Assembly: GCA_947500875.1 (NCBI GenBank)
Contig: CANMUN010000009.1
Location: 1 to 64,000, forward strand
Direction: 5' to 3'
Origin: Flavobacteriales bacterium
Lineage (GTDB): Bacteria; Bacteroidota; Bacteroidia; Flavobacteriales_D; Crocinitomicaceae
Length of the DNA: 64,000 bases
Position numbers and translations under genes: made by a program. Under the pieces are notes generated by a model. That model was not told the origin of the DNA, ran no database searches, and worked only from the letters and a program-made list of their open reading frames with translations. Numbering within the stretch: the stretch's first letter is position 1; every line of letters begins with the position of its first letter. Below, in pieces: positions 49,430 to 59,195 of the stretch.

Positions 49430-50607
49430 GGCTTGTTCACTGGAATATTTTTACCATAAATACTTTGTTCGAGGCGTCTCATTTCGCGCTCACGGTTCCC
49501 TAATTTCTCAACGCGCTCTTTGGCATTGGTCAAGCATTGTTGCGGATAATACCCTCCAATAACCTCACGAAGTTGATAAGCTAACCCTTCAGGTGTTCTC
49601 TGGGTGATTTTTAAACAGGTGTTGTCGAAGAGCTCGGCGTCGTAGGGCAAATCCGATATAATCAAGGGGATTCCTGCTGCCATACATTCTAAAGCGCTGT
49701 TGGGTGTTCCGTCACTGATGGGCGTCATCAACACGGCATCTGCGGCTTTATAAGCTTGGAACATCTGGGCTTGATCTAGATAATCCAAGGCATTCCATTT
49801 CAAGCCTCTACCTTCCAATGCCGATAGTCCTAATTCAACAAGGCGCCAATAGTCCGAAGGGCAGTTTTTTCCACGAATGCAGAGGAAGTGGATTTTCAAA
49901 AGTTCCTGTGAATCCAATTGATTAAGTCCTTCGATTTGAAAGAGGGTGTCGTAAATTGGCGCTACAAAACGCGGAGAAAAAAGTTTAAATCGCTGATCCA
50001 CTTTCACAGGATACAAAGCCTCGGCTGTTTCAATGGCTCTCACGTCGATACCGGTTCGGATGCAAAGCGAAGTGCAAGCAAATAATCGGCTGACCGCATC
50101 TACTTGCTGATTCGAGGTAGAAGTTATATAATGCGCCTTGGCAAAAGACTTTTGAAATAAACGAAAGAGGTAAGCGAAATACATGCGTTTTATCCCTTTT
50201 TGTTGCAGAAGGGATGGTAATACCTTCAGGACATCCGATCCACGCGTAGAGATAACGCATTTGCCATGATACTTGCGCAACCAAAGAGCATAAGGAGTGG
50301 CAAAAAGTACGTGAACGCAGTCTATGGAAAAACGCTGGGTAAGGTCAAGAAAACGGCGGTATTCTCGCGTATTTCTTAGCGGTTTTCTTATCGAAAAAGG
50401 AGCCAAGCAACCTAGAAAAGTGATGTTTTCCTGGGATAGCCAGTGTTGGCATGCTACCGAGGGTTCTTCCGGGCTTTCACAAAGTAAAAACACCGCGTAA
50501 TTCGATGGTTGATTTGAAAAGAAACGAATCCATTTCTGATTGTGCAAACTGTTGGGGTCGGCAATGAATAAAATGCGGGTTACTGCTGGCTGCTCCATAG
50601 ATTCCAT
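49426..50607 (-). CDS. Glycosyltransferase (GT4-like)
   Basis: ILFIADPNSLHNQKWIRFFS, TPISDGTPNSALECMAAGIPLIISDL. Start ambiguous among three Met codons (50622/50607/50598). Confidence 0.85.
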   Translation of the reverse strand: MESMEQPAVTRILFIADPNSLHNQKWIRFFSNQPSNYAVFLLCESPEEPSVACQHWLSQENITFLGCLAPFSIRKPLRNTREYRRFLDLTQRFSIDCVHVLFATPYALWLRKYHGKCVISTRGSDVLKVLPSLLQQKGIKRMYFAYLFRLFQKSFAKAHYITSTSNQQVDAVSRLFACTSLCIRTGIDVRAIETAEALYPVKVDQRFKLFSPRFVAPIYDTLFQIEGLNQLDSQELLKIHFLCIRGKNCPSDYWRLVELGLSALEGRGLKWNALDYLDQAQMFQAYKAADAVLMTPISDGTPNSALECMAAGIPLIISDLPYDAELFDNTCLKITQRTPEGLAYQLREVIGGYYPQQCLTNAKERVEKLGNREREMRRLEQSIYGKNIPVNKP

Positions 50608-52436
50608 ACATAAAGCGTCCAAAGACGGTGCGTGTGGTCTGCCCTACCTGCTAGATGGTCCTCCCACAACGTACTCACAAAAGTACTATCCATTTCGATA
50701 AAAGGATTCGGTTCAAAAATTGTTGCTTTAAAACGGTTTTTCCATTCCTTTTTAATCCATTGCCCAATCGGAATACCGAAGCCTTGTTTTTTACGATGAA
50801 TGAGTTCCGATGGCATGAATTGCTCGGCTAGTTTCTTCGTTAAAAATTTATTTTCACCCTTTGGCATACGTAAATTATACGGCAATTTCGCAGAAAATTC
50901 AAGCAGCGATTTATCGAGAAAGGGCGACCGCAATTCCAATGAATTGGCCATGCTAGCACGATCCGTTTTAACGAGATAGTCGTTCGGAAGACGCGTACGA
51001 AGCGAAGCATGAAGTACGGCATCGAAGACCGTATCGGTAATTTCTAACGATTGAAGCATGATTTTCTCGTGCTCTTTTTCCAACGCATGTTGAAGCTGAA
51101 CATTGTGAAAGAGGCGTCCAAGATGCTCTTGCGTAAAACCCATGCTGCGATGCAACGCCGATGCGAGCACCTTTGGATTCTTACGCATAATCCCTAACCA
51201 ATAAGCCATCTTATCGTTTTTGGTAAGTCCATGTAAGAAAGATAGCGGGAGTTGAAAGGCTTTGGCGTTATGCCATTGTTGCATTCGTTTACCTTGATTA
51301 TAGGTCCTATATCCCGCGAATACCTCGTCGCCGCCATCCCCTCCAAGTACCACTTTCACCGAATTTCGGGCAAATTTTGCAAGGTAAAAGGATGGTATTG
51401 CTGAAGAATCCGCGAAAGGTTCACCGTATTCCATTAGTATCGAATCCACTGCCGAAAAATCCGAGGGATTGATGACAATTTCGTGGTGTTCGGTTCCTAG
51501 TATCCGCGAGACTTCTCTAGCAAAAGGCAGTTCATTGTAGGGTTCATACTCGAATCCTGCACAAAACGTCGGTAGTTTTCGACTATAATTCTTAGCGGCG
51601 AAATAGGAAACTAACGAAGAATCGATGCCTCCGCTAAGGAAACAACCAAGAGGAACATCGGAAACCATGGCGTTTTTAACGGCATTCTCCAAAAGGCTTT
51701 CGGTTTCCGCTATGCACTCCTTTATGCTTAAGTTAGACTTTACGTTATATGTTAATTCCCAATAGGGCTTGACTTCTAAAGAGTGGTGTCCGATTTCTAC
51801 AAAATTGGAGGGTGGAACTTTTCGGATTTCTTCAAAAATCGATTGTTCTGATGGGGTGGTCAACTCAGAAAAGTAGTAACCCAAAGCAAAGTGGCTAATA
51901 TTGCGCGAGAGATTTAACGGCTTAAAGGAGCGCAAGTCTGAACTGAAGGCAATTCCATTACGATAACTAGCGTAGTACAGCGGTTTTTCACCAAAACGGT
52001 CACGCGCTAAAAACATTTTGTGTAGCTTCTTGTCGAACAAGGCAAAGGCGAACATGCCTTCGATGTTTTCCAGCGTTTTTTGCATTCCCCAAGTTTCATA
52101 CGCATGAAGTAGAACCTCAGTATCGCTGGATGAGACAAAGGTGCACCCTTGTTGCTGGAGCATATATTTGAGGTTTCGATAATTGTAAATTTCACCGTTA
52201 AAGACCAGCGCTAACGAATCGGATGCATTGGTCATGGGTTGTTTTCCGGCATCGGTAACATCAATGATGCTTAATCGCTTGTGAGCCAATCCGCAGGAAA
52301 ATTCATGGGTAGTTGAAATCCAAAATCCTTCCTGATCGGGACCTCTAGCGTGAAGGGGAGTTGCCATAGCACGAAGTAACGATTCCTGAACCGCTTGTTC
52401 TTGGTTAAATACGAGGCTTCCTACTATTCCGCACAT
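50580..52436 (-). CDS. asnB: Asparagine synthase (glutamine-hydrolysing)
   Basis: MCGIVGSLVF (Cys2 nucleophile), RGPDQEGFW, LAHKRLSIID, FLSGGIDSSLVSYFAAK PPi-loop. Confidence 0.95.
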   Translation of the reverse strand: MCGIVGSLVFNQEQAVQESLLRAMATPLHARGPDQEGFWISTTHEFSCGLAHKRLSIIDVTDAGKQPMTNASDSLALVFNGEIYNYRNLKYMLQQQGCTFVSSSDTEVLLHAYETWGMQKTLENIEGMFAFALFDKKLHKMFLARDRFGEKPLYYASYRNGIAFSSDLRSFKPLNLSRNISHFALGYYFSELTTPSEQSIFEEIRKVPPSNFVEIGHHSLEVKPYWELTYNVKSNLSIKECIAETESLLENAVKNAMVSDVPLGCFLSGGIDSSLVSYFAAKNYSRKLPTFCAGFEYEPYNELPFAREVSRILGTEHHEIVINPSDFSAVDSILMEYGEPFADSSAIPSFYLAKFARNSVKVVLGGDGGDEVFAGYRTYNQGKRMQQWHNAKAFQLPLSFLHGLTKNDKMAYWLGIMRKNPKVLASALHRSMGFTQEHLGRLFHNVQLQHALEKEHEKIMLQSLEITDTVFDAVLHASLRTRLPNDYLVKTDRASMANSLELRSPFLDKSLLEFSAKLPYNLRMPKGENKFLTKKLAEQFMPSELIHRKKQGFGIPIGQWIKKEWKNRFKATIFEPNPFIEMDSTFVSTLWEDHLAGRADHTHRLWTLYVWNLWSSQQ

Positions 52437-53560
52437 AGCGATTTGTTCCTGTAAAGTTCGAGTAAATTATTTACATACGGCACAATATCAAATTTTTGAG
52501 CGCAGGAGGTTGAATACATTGACATGTTGCGGTACAAATCAGGATTATTAATTAATTCAAGTATTTTATCAACGAAGCATTTGACGTTTTCTTCCTCGAT
52601 TAAAAAACCGTTTTTTCCTTCTTCGATCAGATCTCGGTTGCCCCCTCCGTCAAGTGTGATTACGGGAAGTCCGGCTGCCATGGCTTCGATGATGACTAAT
52701 CCAAATGGTTCGTGTCTTGCGGTGTGAATGTAAATATCTGATTCTGAGAGGTATATTTCCACATTGTCTACATTACCATGAAAATAACAGATTTTACCTA
52801 CTTCGTTATTTGCGGCTAGCTTTCTCATAACTTCAAATAATTCTCCATCCCCTAAAAAATGTACTTCAAAATCGAAACCTTGTTTATTTAGTTCCTTGGC
52901 TATCTTAATGAGTAATTGCTGATTTTTTTTAGCGACAAATGAGCCGACATTTATCAATTTGATGGGATTAGTGATGCATTTTCGAATTGTTTCTTGCTTG
53001 AATTTATTATAATCTATGGGATTCAACATTAATAAGTGACCATGATTTTGTATGTTTTGTTTGAAATAATTTTCTGTTTGTTTGGAAATCGAAATGAATG
53101 TTGTTCCTCCGTTTCGAATATACCGTTTCAGTAAATAGGTTCGTTCAAAAGCTTCCGTTATTCTTGCTTTGCTCAATTGACTAAAAATTTGAAACTTCTG
53201 TAATTGGTGCATTTTATCATGTCCGTGACTAAACCATATCGTTTTAGGATAAAAACAACTTCTGCTCACCATTTCTGCTTCAAACATGTGAGAATGAATA
53301 ATATCGGGCTGAAAGGCCTCCAAAAAATTTTGCAAAGCGGCTATTTGAACCCTGTTTTTTCGCCAAAGGGATAGCTGAATGCTTGCAGGAATACAATGAA
53401 TTAAGGGTAGAATATCCTCAATATCATAAGCGATTTCATTTCGGAAAATTACCAACCGCACTTCAATGCCATTACGTTTTGCCAATTCACGGACGATATC
53501 GGTAACCATGCGTTCTGCACCGCCTTTTTTGAGATTGGGTATGATGTGGAGGATTTTCAT
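52424..53560 (-). CDS. Glycosyltransferase (GT4 family)
   Basis: ILHIIPNLKKGGAERMVTDIVREL, NVGSFVAKKNQQLLIKIAKEL, HEPFGLVIIEAMAAGLPVITLDGGG. Confidence 0.93.
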   Translation of the reverse strand: MKILHIIPNLKKGGAERMVTDIVRELAKRNGIEVRLVIFRNEIAYDIEDILPLIHCIPASIQLSLWRKNRVQIAALQNFLEAFQPDIIHSHMFEAEMVSRSCFYPKTIWFSHGHDKMHQLQKFQIFSQLSKARITEAFERTYLLKRYIRNGGTTFISISKQTENYFKQNIQNHGHLLMLNPIDYNKFKQETIRKCITNPIKLINVGSFVAKKNQQLLIKIAKELNKQGFDFEVHFLGDGELFEVMRKLAANNEVGKICYFHGNVDNVEIYLSESDIYIHTARHEPFGLVIIEAMAAGLPVITLDGGGNRDLIEEGKNGFLIEEENVKCFVDKILELINNPDLYRNMSMYSTSCAQKFDIVPYVNNLLELYRNKSLCAE

Positions 53561-53564
53561 GAGG

Positions 53565-54464
53565 CTAACCCTTCTGAATCATTGATTTATAATCTTGGCT
53601 TTCTAAACTCACACACTTCACCCCCATTGCTTCACTTTCCTTGGCCACCAAGCCCCATGATTCGTTAAAAGACATGTATAAATTTAGGTCCATAGAGCCT
53701 ACAAGGGATAAAAATTGTTCCCGGGGCAGATTTATACCATGTTCAACGATTCGATGATTCATGCCCAAATAGTCAAAGATGCTTTTATCAAGCACGTGAA
53801 CGACAGCATTCTCGATCAATAAGGCGTGTACCACCTGATTGTGCAAGTTTTTATTGAAAGTGTTGGCACCAAACACTCCAATATGGATTTTACTACGATC
53901 GAGGTTTAATTTTGTAAGGTTTTGAGGTATGATTGGATCCGGCAACGGTTGGTGATAGGATTCGAAGCCGTAAAGTGTTGAAAAAACCTCTTCCAATCCC
54001 TTTTTAACGAAACCAAATCGATGAATCGTTCCATGCTTTCCGAGTTGAATGAGTTTTCCGATGAAATTGCGGTGGGACAGATCGTGCCATTCGCTTATGG
54101 TCCCGTGGTAAAGGACCTCAATGGAATGGTTTTCCGCCAATTTTTCGATCCATGTCAAAAAATAAGGTGCAAACCCACTAAACACCATACGCTCGAACTG
54201 CTGTTGTTTAAGGTGTTCCAGTAGGCGTTCAACTTGTTTACTGCTGAGCCTGCAATGCGAAAAATATTGAGGTATTCCAATGGCATTCTGCTGAAACAGC
54301 CCCATCGTTGCATTCGCTATTCCCAACCAATTTCCTTGGGTTGGTGTTCCATAAAAAGCAATAGTCGACGAATGGTTTCGAATTGCTTCAATGCTTGCGA
54401 GCAATTCTTCCAATGCATTCGATGAGATGCCTGGTACTTTATTTCGAAAGTATTTCCGAATCAT
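53565..54464 (-). CDS. Hypothetical protein, possibly a divergent glycosyltransferase
   Basis: 299 aa in the polysaccharide cluster; C-terminal NLYMSFNESWGLVAKESEAMGVKCVSL resembles the donor-site helix of GT-B enzymes. Confidence 0.6.
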   Translation of the reverse strand: MIRKYFRNKVPGISSNALEELLASIEAIRNHSSTIAFYGTPTQGNWLGIANATMGLFQQNAIGIPQYFSHCRLSSKQVERLLEHLKQQQFERMVFSGFAPYFLTWIEKLAENHSIEVLYHGTISEWHDLSHRNFIGKLIQLGKHGTIHRFGFVKKGLEEVFSTLYGFESYHQPLPDPIIPQNLTKLNLDRSKIHIGVFGANTFNKNLHNQVVHALLIENAVVHVLDKSIFDYLGMNHRIVEHGINLPREQFLSLVGSMDLNLYMSFNESWGLVAKESEAMGVKCVSLESQDYKSMIQKG

Positions 54465-55443
54465 AGCGTAGGTATTCGTTTCTCGAAGATACTTTTCTTT
54501 GGTAGCTTTTGTTCACCATTCGGCTGATTTTTGAAAAAATAATGCGCCGTTCAGAAATCCGTGCCTTTTCTTGAGGGCTTTTAGCTAATAAAAGATCAAC
54601 CCATAAGGTGTTTTTCACGATAAGACGGTAGATGTAAAATTGAGCTATCGATAGTCGTTTATAGTAGTACAAGATTTCAGAGACGTAAAGTTGGGCTGCC
54701 AGATTGGAAAATGTTGAGGTGCTTGCGGCATTAACGTGTTGAATTTGTGTTTCTCCACAAAAAAAATGATGCATCCCTTTTCGCTGAAGGCGATAACACC
54801 ATTCCATATCTTCCCAATAGAGGAAAAAGTCTTCATCCAGCTTCAATTCAGGCAATACGAACTTTTCTCGTTCCCCCAGCACAACAGCACCACTGGCAAA
54901 ATCAACCTCATGCGTTTCATAATGCATGCTTTGAGGAGCATAATTTTTCTTGTTTTTGCGGGTTCGAAAAAATTTGATCCAAAGGGGATGTTGGCGAATT
55001 ATTCGTATTAAATCAGGGAAAATTCTACCAGAACCAATCAGCAGACTTTGGTCGTTTGAAGCGTGAATACGGCAAGTTACCAGCCCGACGTTGTAATTTT
55101 GTGATTTTTCGATGTGCGTTTGAATTAAAGCGCTCAAGGTATTAGATGAGATTTCTGTATCGGGATTGAGTAGCATAAAGTATCGTCCCGTAGCTTTATT
55201 CAGTCCAAGATTATTCGCCCTTGCGAAGCCCAAATTGTAATCAGCCCTGATCCAATTAACCTCCTTGAAAGAAGCACGCAGTGGTTCCATCTCATCCCAT
55301 TCAGGACTGTTATCTACCACGATTATTTCCAAGGATAAACTTCCCGCATGAGTGTATATCGACTTTAAACAATTGGCTAATAGTTCTGGAGTGCGGTAAT
55401 GGACCAATATAACGGATAATTCTATCATGCGTACTTTATACAT
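54439..55443 (-). CDS. Glycosyltransferase family 2 (rhamnosyltransferase-like)
   Basis: LSVILVHYRTPELLANCLKSI, VVDNSPEWDEM, NLGFARANNLGLNKATGRYFMLLNPDTEIS. Confidence 0.92.
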   Translation of the reverse strand: MYKVRMIELSVILVHYRTPELLANCLKSIYTHAGSLSLEIIVVDNSPEWDEMEPLRASFKEVNWIRADYNLGFARANNLGLNKATGRYFMLLNPDTEISSNTLSALIQTHIEKSQNYNVGLVTCRIHASNDQSLLIGSGRIFPDLIRIIRQHPLWIKFFRTRKNKKNYAPQSMHYETHEVDFASGAVVLGEREKFVLPELKLDEDFFLYWEDMEWCYRLQRKGMHHFFCGETQIQHVNAASTSTFSNLAAQLYVSEILYYYKRLSIAQFYIYRLIVKNTLWVDLLLAKSPQEKARISERRIIFSKISRMVNKSYQRKVSSRNEYLRYDSEILSK

Positions 55444-56462
55444 TTACGCCATCCATTCACTGAAAAATGACGAATTCCGTTGGTAATATATTGGAGTTCT
55501 TCAGTGCTTGTTTCCTCTCCCAATGGATACCTTGGTAAAGCCATTCGACTCGTTTCGTGAGCTAAAAAGACATTTCCTGGATGGTTTAGAACAGCCGATT
55601 GGAATCCCGACTCCATGGCTAATTGCATGGTTCGGTACGACACGTCCATGAGTCCTCCGTATGGATAGGCAAAATGCTTCACCTCTACCCCAGTTTTTTC
55701 TGCCATCTCCTCACGCGAACGAATCATTTCATGCCGAACCTCATCATCGGAAAGACCGGCAAGTGAAACATGATTGACCGTATGGGCCCCAATCGTTACC
55801 AACGGGTGAATAGCATATTTTTTTAAGGTGTCCCATGAAGCAGTCAACGATTGAACAGGTCTTTGCCAATCGTCGATTGGAACGGATGTTAACTCGGGTA
55901 AAAGGCGATGCAATTCCCTCTGAGGAAGACGGAGTATTTTGTTCCTTAATAGTTCAAAAACCGCCGTTTTTTGCGCTGGTGAGGCCGAAACCAATGTTTC
56001 ATTACCGAAATAAACGCAATCCTTGTTTTGAATAATTTCCTCCAGGGTAAACCACCACATTAAAGCCGTTTCGTTGGGAAAACAATTGGTTACATACAAG
56101 GTAAATGGCACCTCTTCCGCTTCAAAAACCGGTAGACCGTAGGTGAAATTATCCAAGTAACCATCATCGAGGGTGATGCAAATGAATTTATTCCGAGGAG
56201 AGGCAGAGGATTGCAATTCCAGCATTAATTGATCCATGGAAATAAACCGATACCCTTGCGCTTTAAAATAGCGGATGCGCTGTTGCAAGGTTGATGGTGT
56301 TATGGCGAGCCCCTTGTTGAAGGTGTATTGTTCCCTGTCTTCGAAAGGTAAAATGCGGTGAAGCATAAAGATATGACCCATACCAGCCAACATTGGACGG
56401 GAGAGTTTGCCTTTTGTCTTAACAAAAAGACCCAATGTTTTATGGTGCAGCCAATTGTTCAT
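55425..56462 (-). CDS. Polysaccharide deacetylase family protein
   Basis: FICITLDDGYLDNFTYGLPVF, TIGAHTVNHVSLAGLSDDEVRHEM, HFAYPYGG. Confidence 0.92.
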   Translation of the reverse strand: MNNWLHHKTLGLFVKTKGKLSRPMLAGMGHIFMLHRILPFEDREQYTFNKGLAITPSTLQQRIRYFKAQGYRFISMDQLMLELQSSASPRNKFICITLDDGYLDNFTYGLPVFEAEEVPFTLYVTNCFPNETALMWWFTLEEIIQNKDCVYFGNETLVSASPAQKTAVFELLRNKILRLPQRELHRLLPELTSVPIDDWQRPVQSLTASWDTLKKYAIHPLVTIGAHTVNHVSLAGLSDDEVRHEMIRSREEMAEKTGVEVKHFAYPYGGLMDVSYRTMQLAMESGFQSAVLNHPGNVFLAHETSRMALPRYPLGEETSTEELQYITNGIRHFSVNGWRKCIKYA

Positions 56463-57398
56463 TTAAAATGTATCATTATCTGCTGCTGTAAATTTCATTT
56501 TTTCCAACGGGATGATGTTCGAAAAATTAATGCCTCCGATTGCGTGGGTGGCTTCTAGTTTTTGACCAATTTTTTGAAAATAGTTGGCCAAGGGGGTATT
56601 GGTACTTCCTTGAAAGCGCAGGTGAGGGATGAACATTTTTGCCGCAAGTTTTTTCAGGTGATCAAGCGTTCTACCCCATTCGCGTTCTTCGGCCATTTGC
56701 ATATCACCAAGGAGTAAATATTCGCTGTTGAATTTCACCCAGCAATTCAATCCAGCCACTTCTATTAAATAGTTTTTTTCGTAGGTTTTGTAATTGAAAA
56801 AGTCGGATGAATGGTCAATGACAGGCACTCCATGCTGTTTACAGGAGCTCGGAAAAGGCTGACCTTTTTTACAATTGGAAAGGATGCGATGCCCACGTTT
56901 ATAAAACGTATCTTCAGACCAATTAAACCATTTGTGCATGCGATAGAATGAAAGCGTTTTTACGCGAAGCGTGTAAGCCTCTATGGTATCGAAATGAATC
57001 CAAGTTAACTTTCGCACAAATCCAGCGTATGAATTATTGTTGGGGAAACCAAAAACCAAATGAATTCCTTGCTCTTTGCATAAATCGTAGGTCTTTTGGG
57101 CTAACATAGTGAATAGTCCTTTTCCTTGATGCGCAGTATGCGTCATGGTGTCGCCCGATTGGGCCACCAGATACGTTTGGCCCTTGTAAATCGCGATGCA
57201 GGGAAAAACACCGTAAAAGGCAACAGCATCTCCATTGAAATCATAAGCAGTGTACCCAAGATAGCTAATACCCGCAAAATTGGTGTCTAATTTCTGTTGG
57301 AAGGCTCTTTCTGTAATTTTTTTTCCAAAAGCGTTCTCGTACAAAGGAACTAAATCTTTGACCGTATTCTTCGTGAGTTGATGGATTTGATAACTCAT
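56463..57398 (-). CDS. GNAT-fold N-acetyltransferase
   Basis: YLVAQSGDTMTHTAHQGKGLFTMLAQKTYDLCKEQGIHLVFGFPNNNSYAGFVRKLTW. Start moved to MSYQIHQL. Confidence 0.8.
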   Translation of the reverse strand: MSYQIHQLTKNTVKDLVPLYENAFGKKITERAFQQKLDTNFAGISYLGYTAYDFNGDAVAFYGVFPCIAIYKGQTYLVAQSGDTMTHTAHQGKGLFTMLAQKTYDLCKEQGIHLVFGFPNNNSYAGFVRKLTWIHFDTIEAYTLRVKTLSFYRMHKWFNWSEDTFYKRGHRILSNCKKGQPFPSSCKQHGVPVIDHSSDFFNYKTYEKNYLIEVAGLNCWVKFNSEYLLLGDMQMAEEREWGRTLDHLKKLAAKMFIPHLRFQGSTNTPLANYFQKIGQKLEATHAIGGINFSNIIPLEKMKFTAADNDTF

Positions 57399-58198
57399 TG
57401 GAATAGTTTTTTGACGCTTCGGTATGGTTTCATTAACCAATTCCCTATCCGATAATCAGGCGTTTCGAGTAGTTGTTTTTTTTGGTAATACATTTTTTCG
57501 TAGCATTCGGCCATGAAAACAGCATGTTTTTGATGAACGTACTGTTTTATCTGTTCCAAATTTTGATTCGCTACTTCAAATGTACGCGAGTTTTTTGAGG
57601 AGCGTGCTAAAAAAAATATGCCCTCAATCTTGTTAAACTTCCATGGGCTTTGACCAACTCTTATCCAAAATTCCCAATCCTCCAAGCCCAGTTTGCTAAG
57701 GAATTCGTCGTAATAACCCACTTTGTCATAAACAGCCTTTCGGATCAATGCAGTAACAGCTAATTGATTCATGATAAGCTGACGATCTATGGAAAAATGG
57801 GATTGAATTTTAACATGATTCTCCATGCCAAAGTAGCGTATATCACCGAAAGCTACTCCAACCTCTGCATCACGGAGTACCTCAATACTTCTGGCAATGG
57901 AATCTGGATTAATTACATCATCTGCATCCAATGGAACAATACAATCAGCCGTCGATTGCTTGATGGCCGCATTTCGCGCAAGACTCGGCCCTGCATTTTC
58001 TTGGTGAAGAATATGAATTTTTTCATTTCTTTCATAATCCTTAAGTTTTTCAATAGAAAATGGATCAGTACTTCCGTCATTCACAATCCAAACATCAAAG
58101 TTGGGATATGTTTGATTAAAAATTGAATCAATTGTTTCTTGAATGGTTTCTCCAGCGTTATAGTAGGGAATGATAAAGGAAACAAGGGGATTTGTCAT
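57395..58198 (-). CDS. Glycosyltransferase family 2
   Basis: VSFIIPYYNAGETIQETIDSIFNQTYPNFDVWIVNDGSTD, GPSLARNAAIKQSTADCIVPLDADD. Confidence 0.93.
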   Translation of the reverse strand: MTNPLVSFIIPYYNAGETIQETIDSIFNQTYPNFDVWIVNDGSTDPFSIEKLKDYERNEKIHILHQENAGPSLARNAAIKQSTADCIVPLDADDVINPDSIARSIEVLRDAEVGVAFGDIRYFGMENHVKIQSHFSIDRQLIMNQLAVTALIRKAVYDKVGYYDEFLSKLGLEDWEFWIRVGQSPWKFNKIEGIFFLARSSKNSRTFEVANQNLEQIKQYVHQKHAVFMAECYEKMYYQKKQLLETPDYRIGNWLMKPYRSVKKLFQ

Positions 58199-58204
58199 AA
58201 GGGA

Positions 58205-59188
58205 TTATTTGTGAATGAAATAAGCAGTCGAATCCATATCAAAATCCTTAAAACCACTATTGAAAGGGAACCCTGTTATTAATGTTGAATGAGAAGCAAG
58301 TGCATCATTTTGTACGTCAACGAGTTTTTGATGCCAGTTTTTTGACGATAGCTGAGGAAAGAAATGTTCATGAATAACAAGGTTTAATAGGGTCATGTCT
58401 TTGTGATGGTCGTTTGTCGCTTTAAAGATAAGTTTAGACATTTCATGCGTCAGGAAAAACAATAATTCACGCGAACCTCCACAAACCCCCGCATTGTATG
58501 CCCATTGATATTGGTAGGTTCTTGCAATTTTGTAATTGCTTTCAATAACATATTGCTCGTATTCCGCTTGAAGCCAGCCTGAGTCTTTGATACGATTCGC
58601 ATTGTCTCGACCTACATAAAGCGCCATTTTATTCTGAATGAATGGAAATGGATTTTGAGTGATGTAAACATCGTTACTGTCGGTAAAAAACACCTTTTCC
58701 AGCCTTGGTAGTTGTTTGAGAAATAAGTGATACAACAGCCAGCGCTCTTCAAAGATTGAATAGTTACCCAATTGGCAGAATCTAAATTGAACGTTATCGT
58801 TGGAGTACTGATCGATGAATGTTGGATCGAGTCCATCGTGAAGCACAATTCCTCTGACTCCAATTTTAATGACGGAGTCATACCAAGGCTGAATGTACTT
58901 AAATTCGGCAGCATTACGAATCGTTCCTGTTTGTGGATCCACTTTAAGCGTGAAATAACATGTTACGATGACATGCCTTAAATTCCTGTCTTTATCAGTA
59001 ATTTCTAGCTTTCTTTCTTGGTTTGAATTAAAGGTTAGGTGGTGAACATCTGTTTCCGTTTGTTTAATTTTTCTGATGATTTTTTTTCTTTGTTTCTTCC
59101 GTTCGAACGAATTATACATTAAAAGTTCAAAGTCAAGTTTTAAAGACTTTAATACCCGTTTTGCTTTATTTACTATGCGTTTAATCAA
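58205..59188 (-). CDS. Hypothetical, GT-A-like glycosyltransferase candidate
   Basis: 327 aa; KVFFTDSNDVYITQNPFPFI (DxD-like), YNAGVCGGSRELLFFL. Confidence 0.6.
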   Translation of the reverse strand: MIKRIVNKAKRVLKSLKLDFELLMYNSFERKKQRKKIIRKIKQTETDVHHLTFNSNQERKLEITDKDRNLRHVIVTCYFTLKVDPQTGTIRNAAEFKYIQPWYDSVIKIGVRGIVLHDGLDPTFIDQYSNDNVQFRFCQLGNYSIFEERWLLYHLFLKQLPRLEKVFFTDSNDVYITQNPFPFIQNKMALYVGRDNANRIKDSGWLQAEYEQYVIESNYKIARTYQYQWAYNAGVCGGSRELLFFLTHEMSKLIFKATNDHHKDMTLLNLVIHEHFFPQLSSKNWHQKLVDVQNDALASHSTLITGFPFNSGFKDFDMDSTAYFIHK

Positions 59189-59195
59189 AATATTT

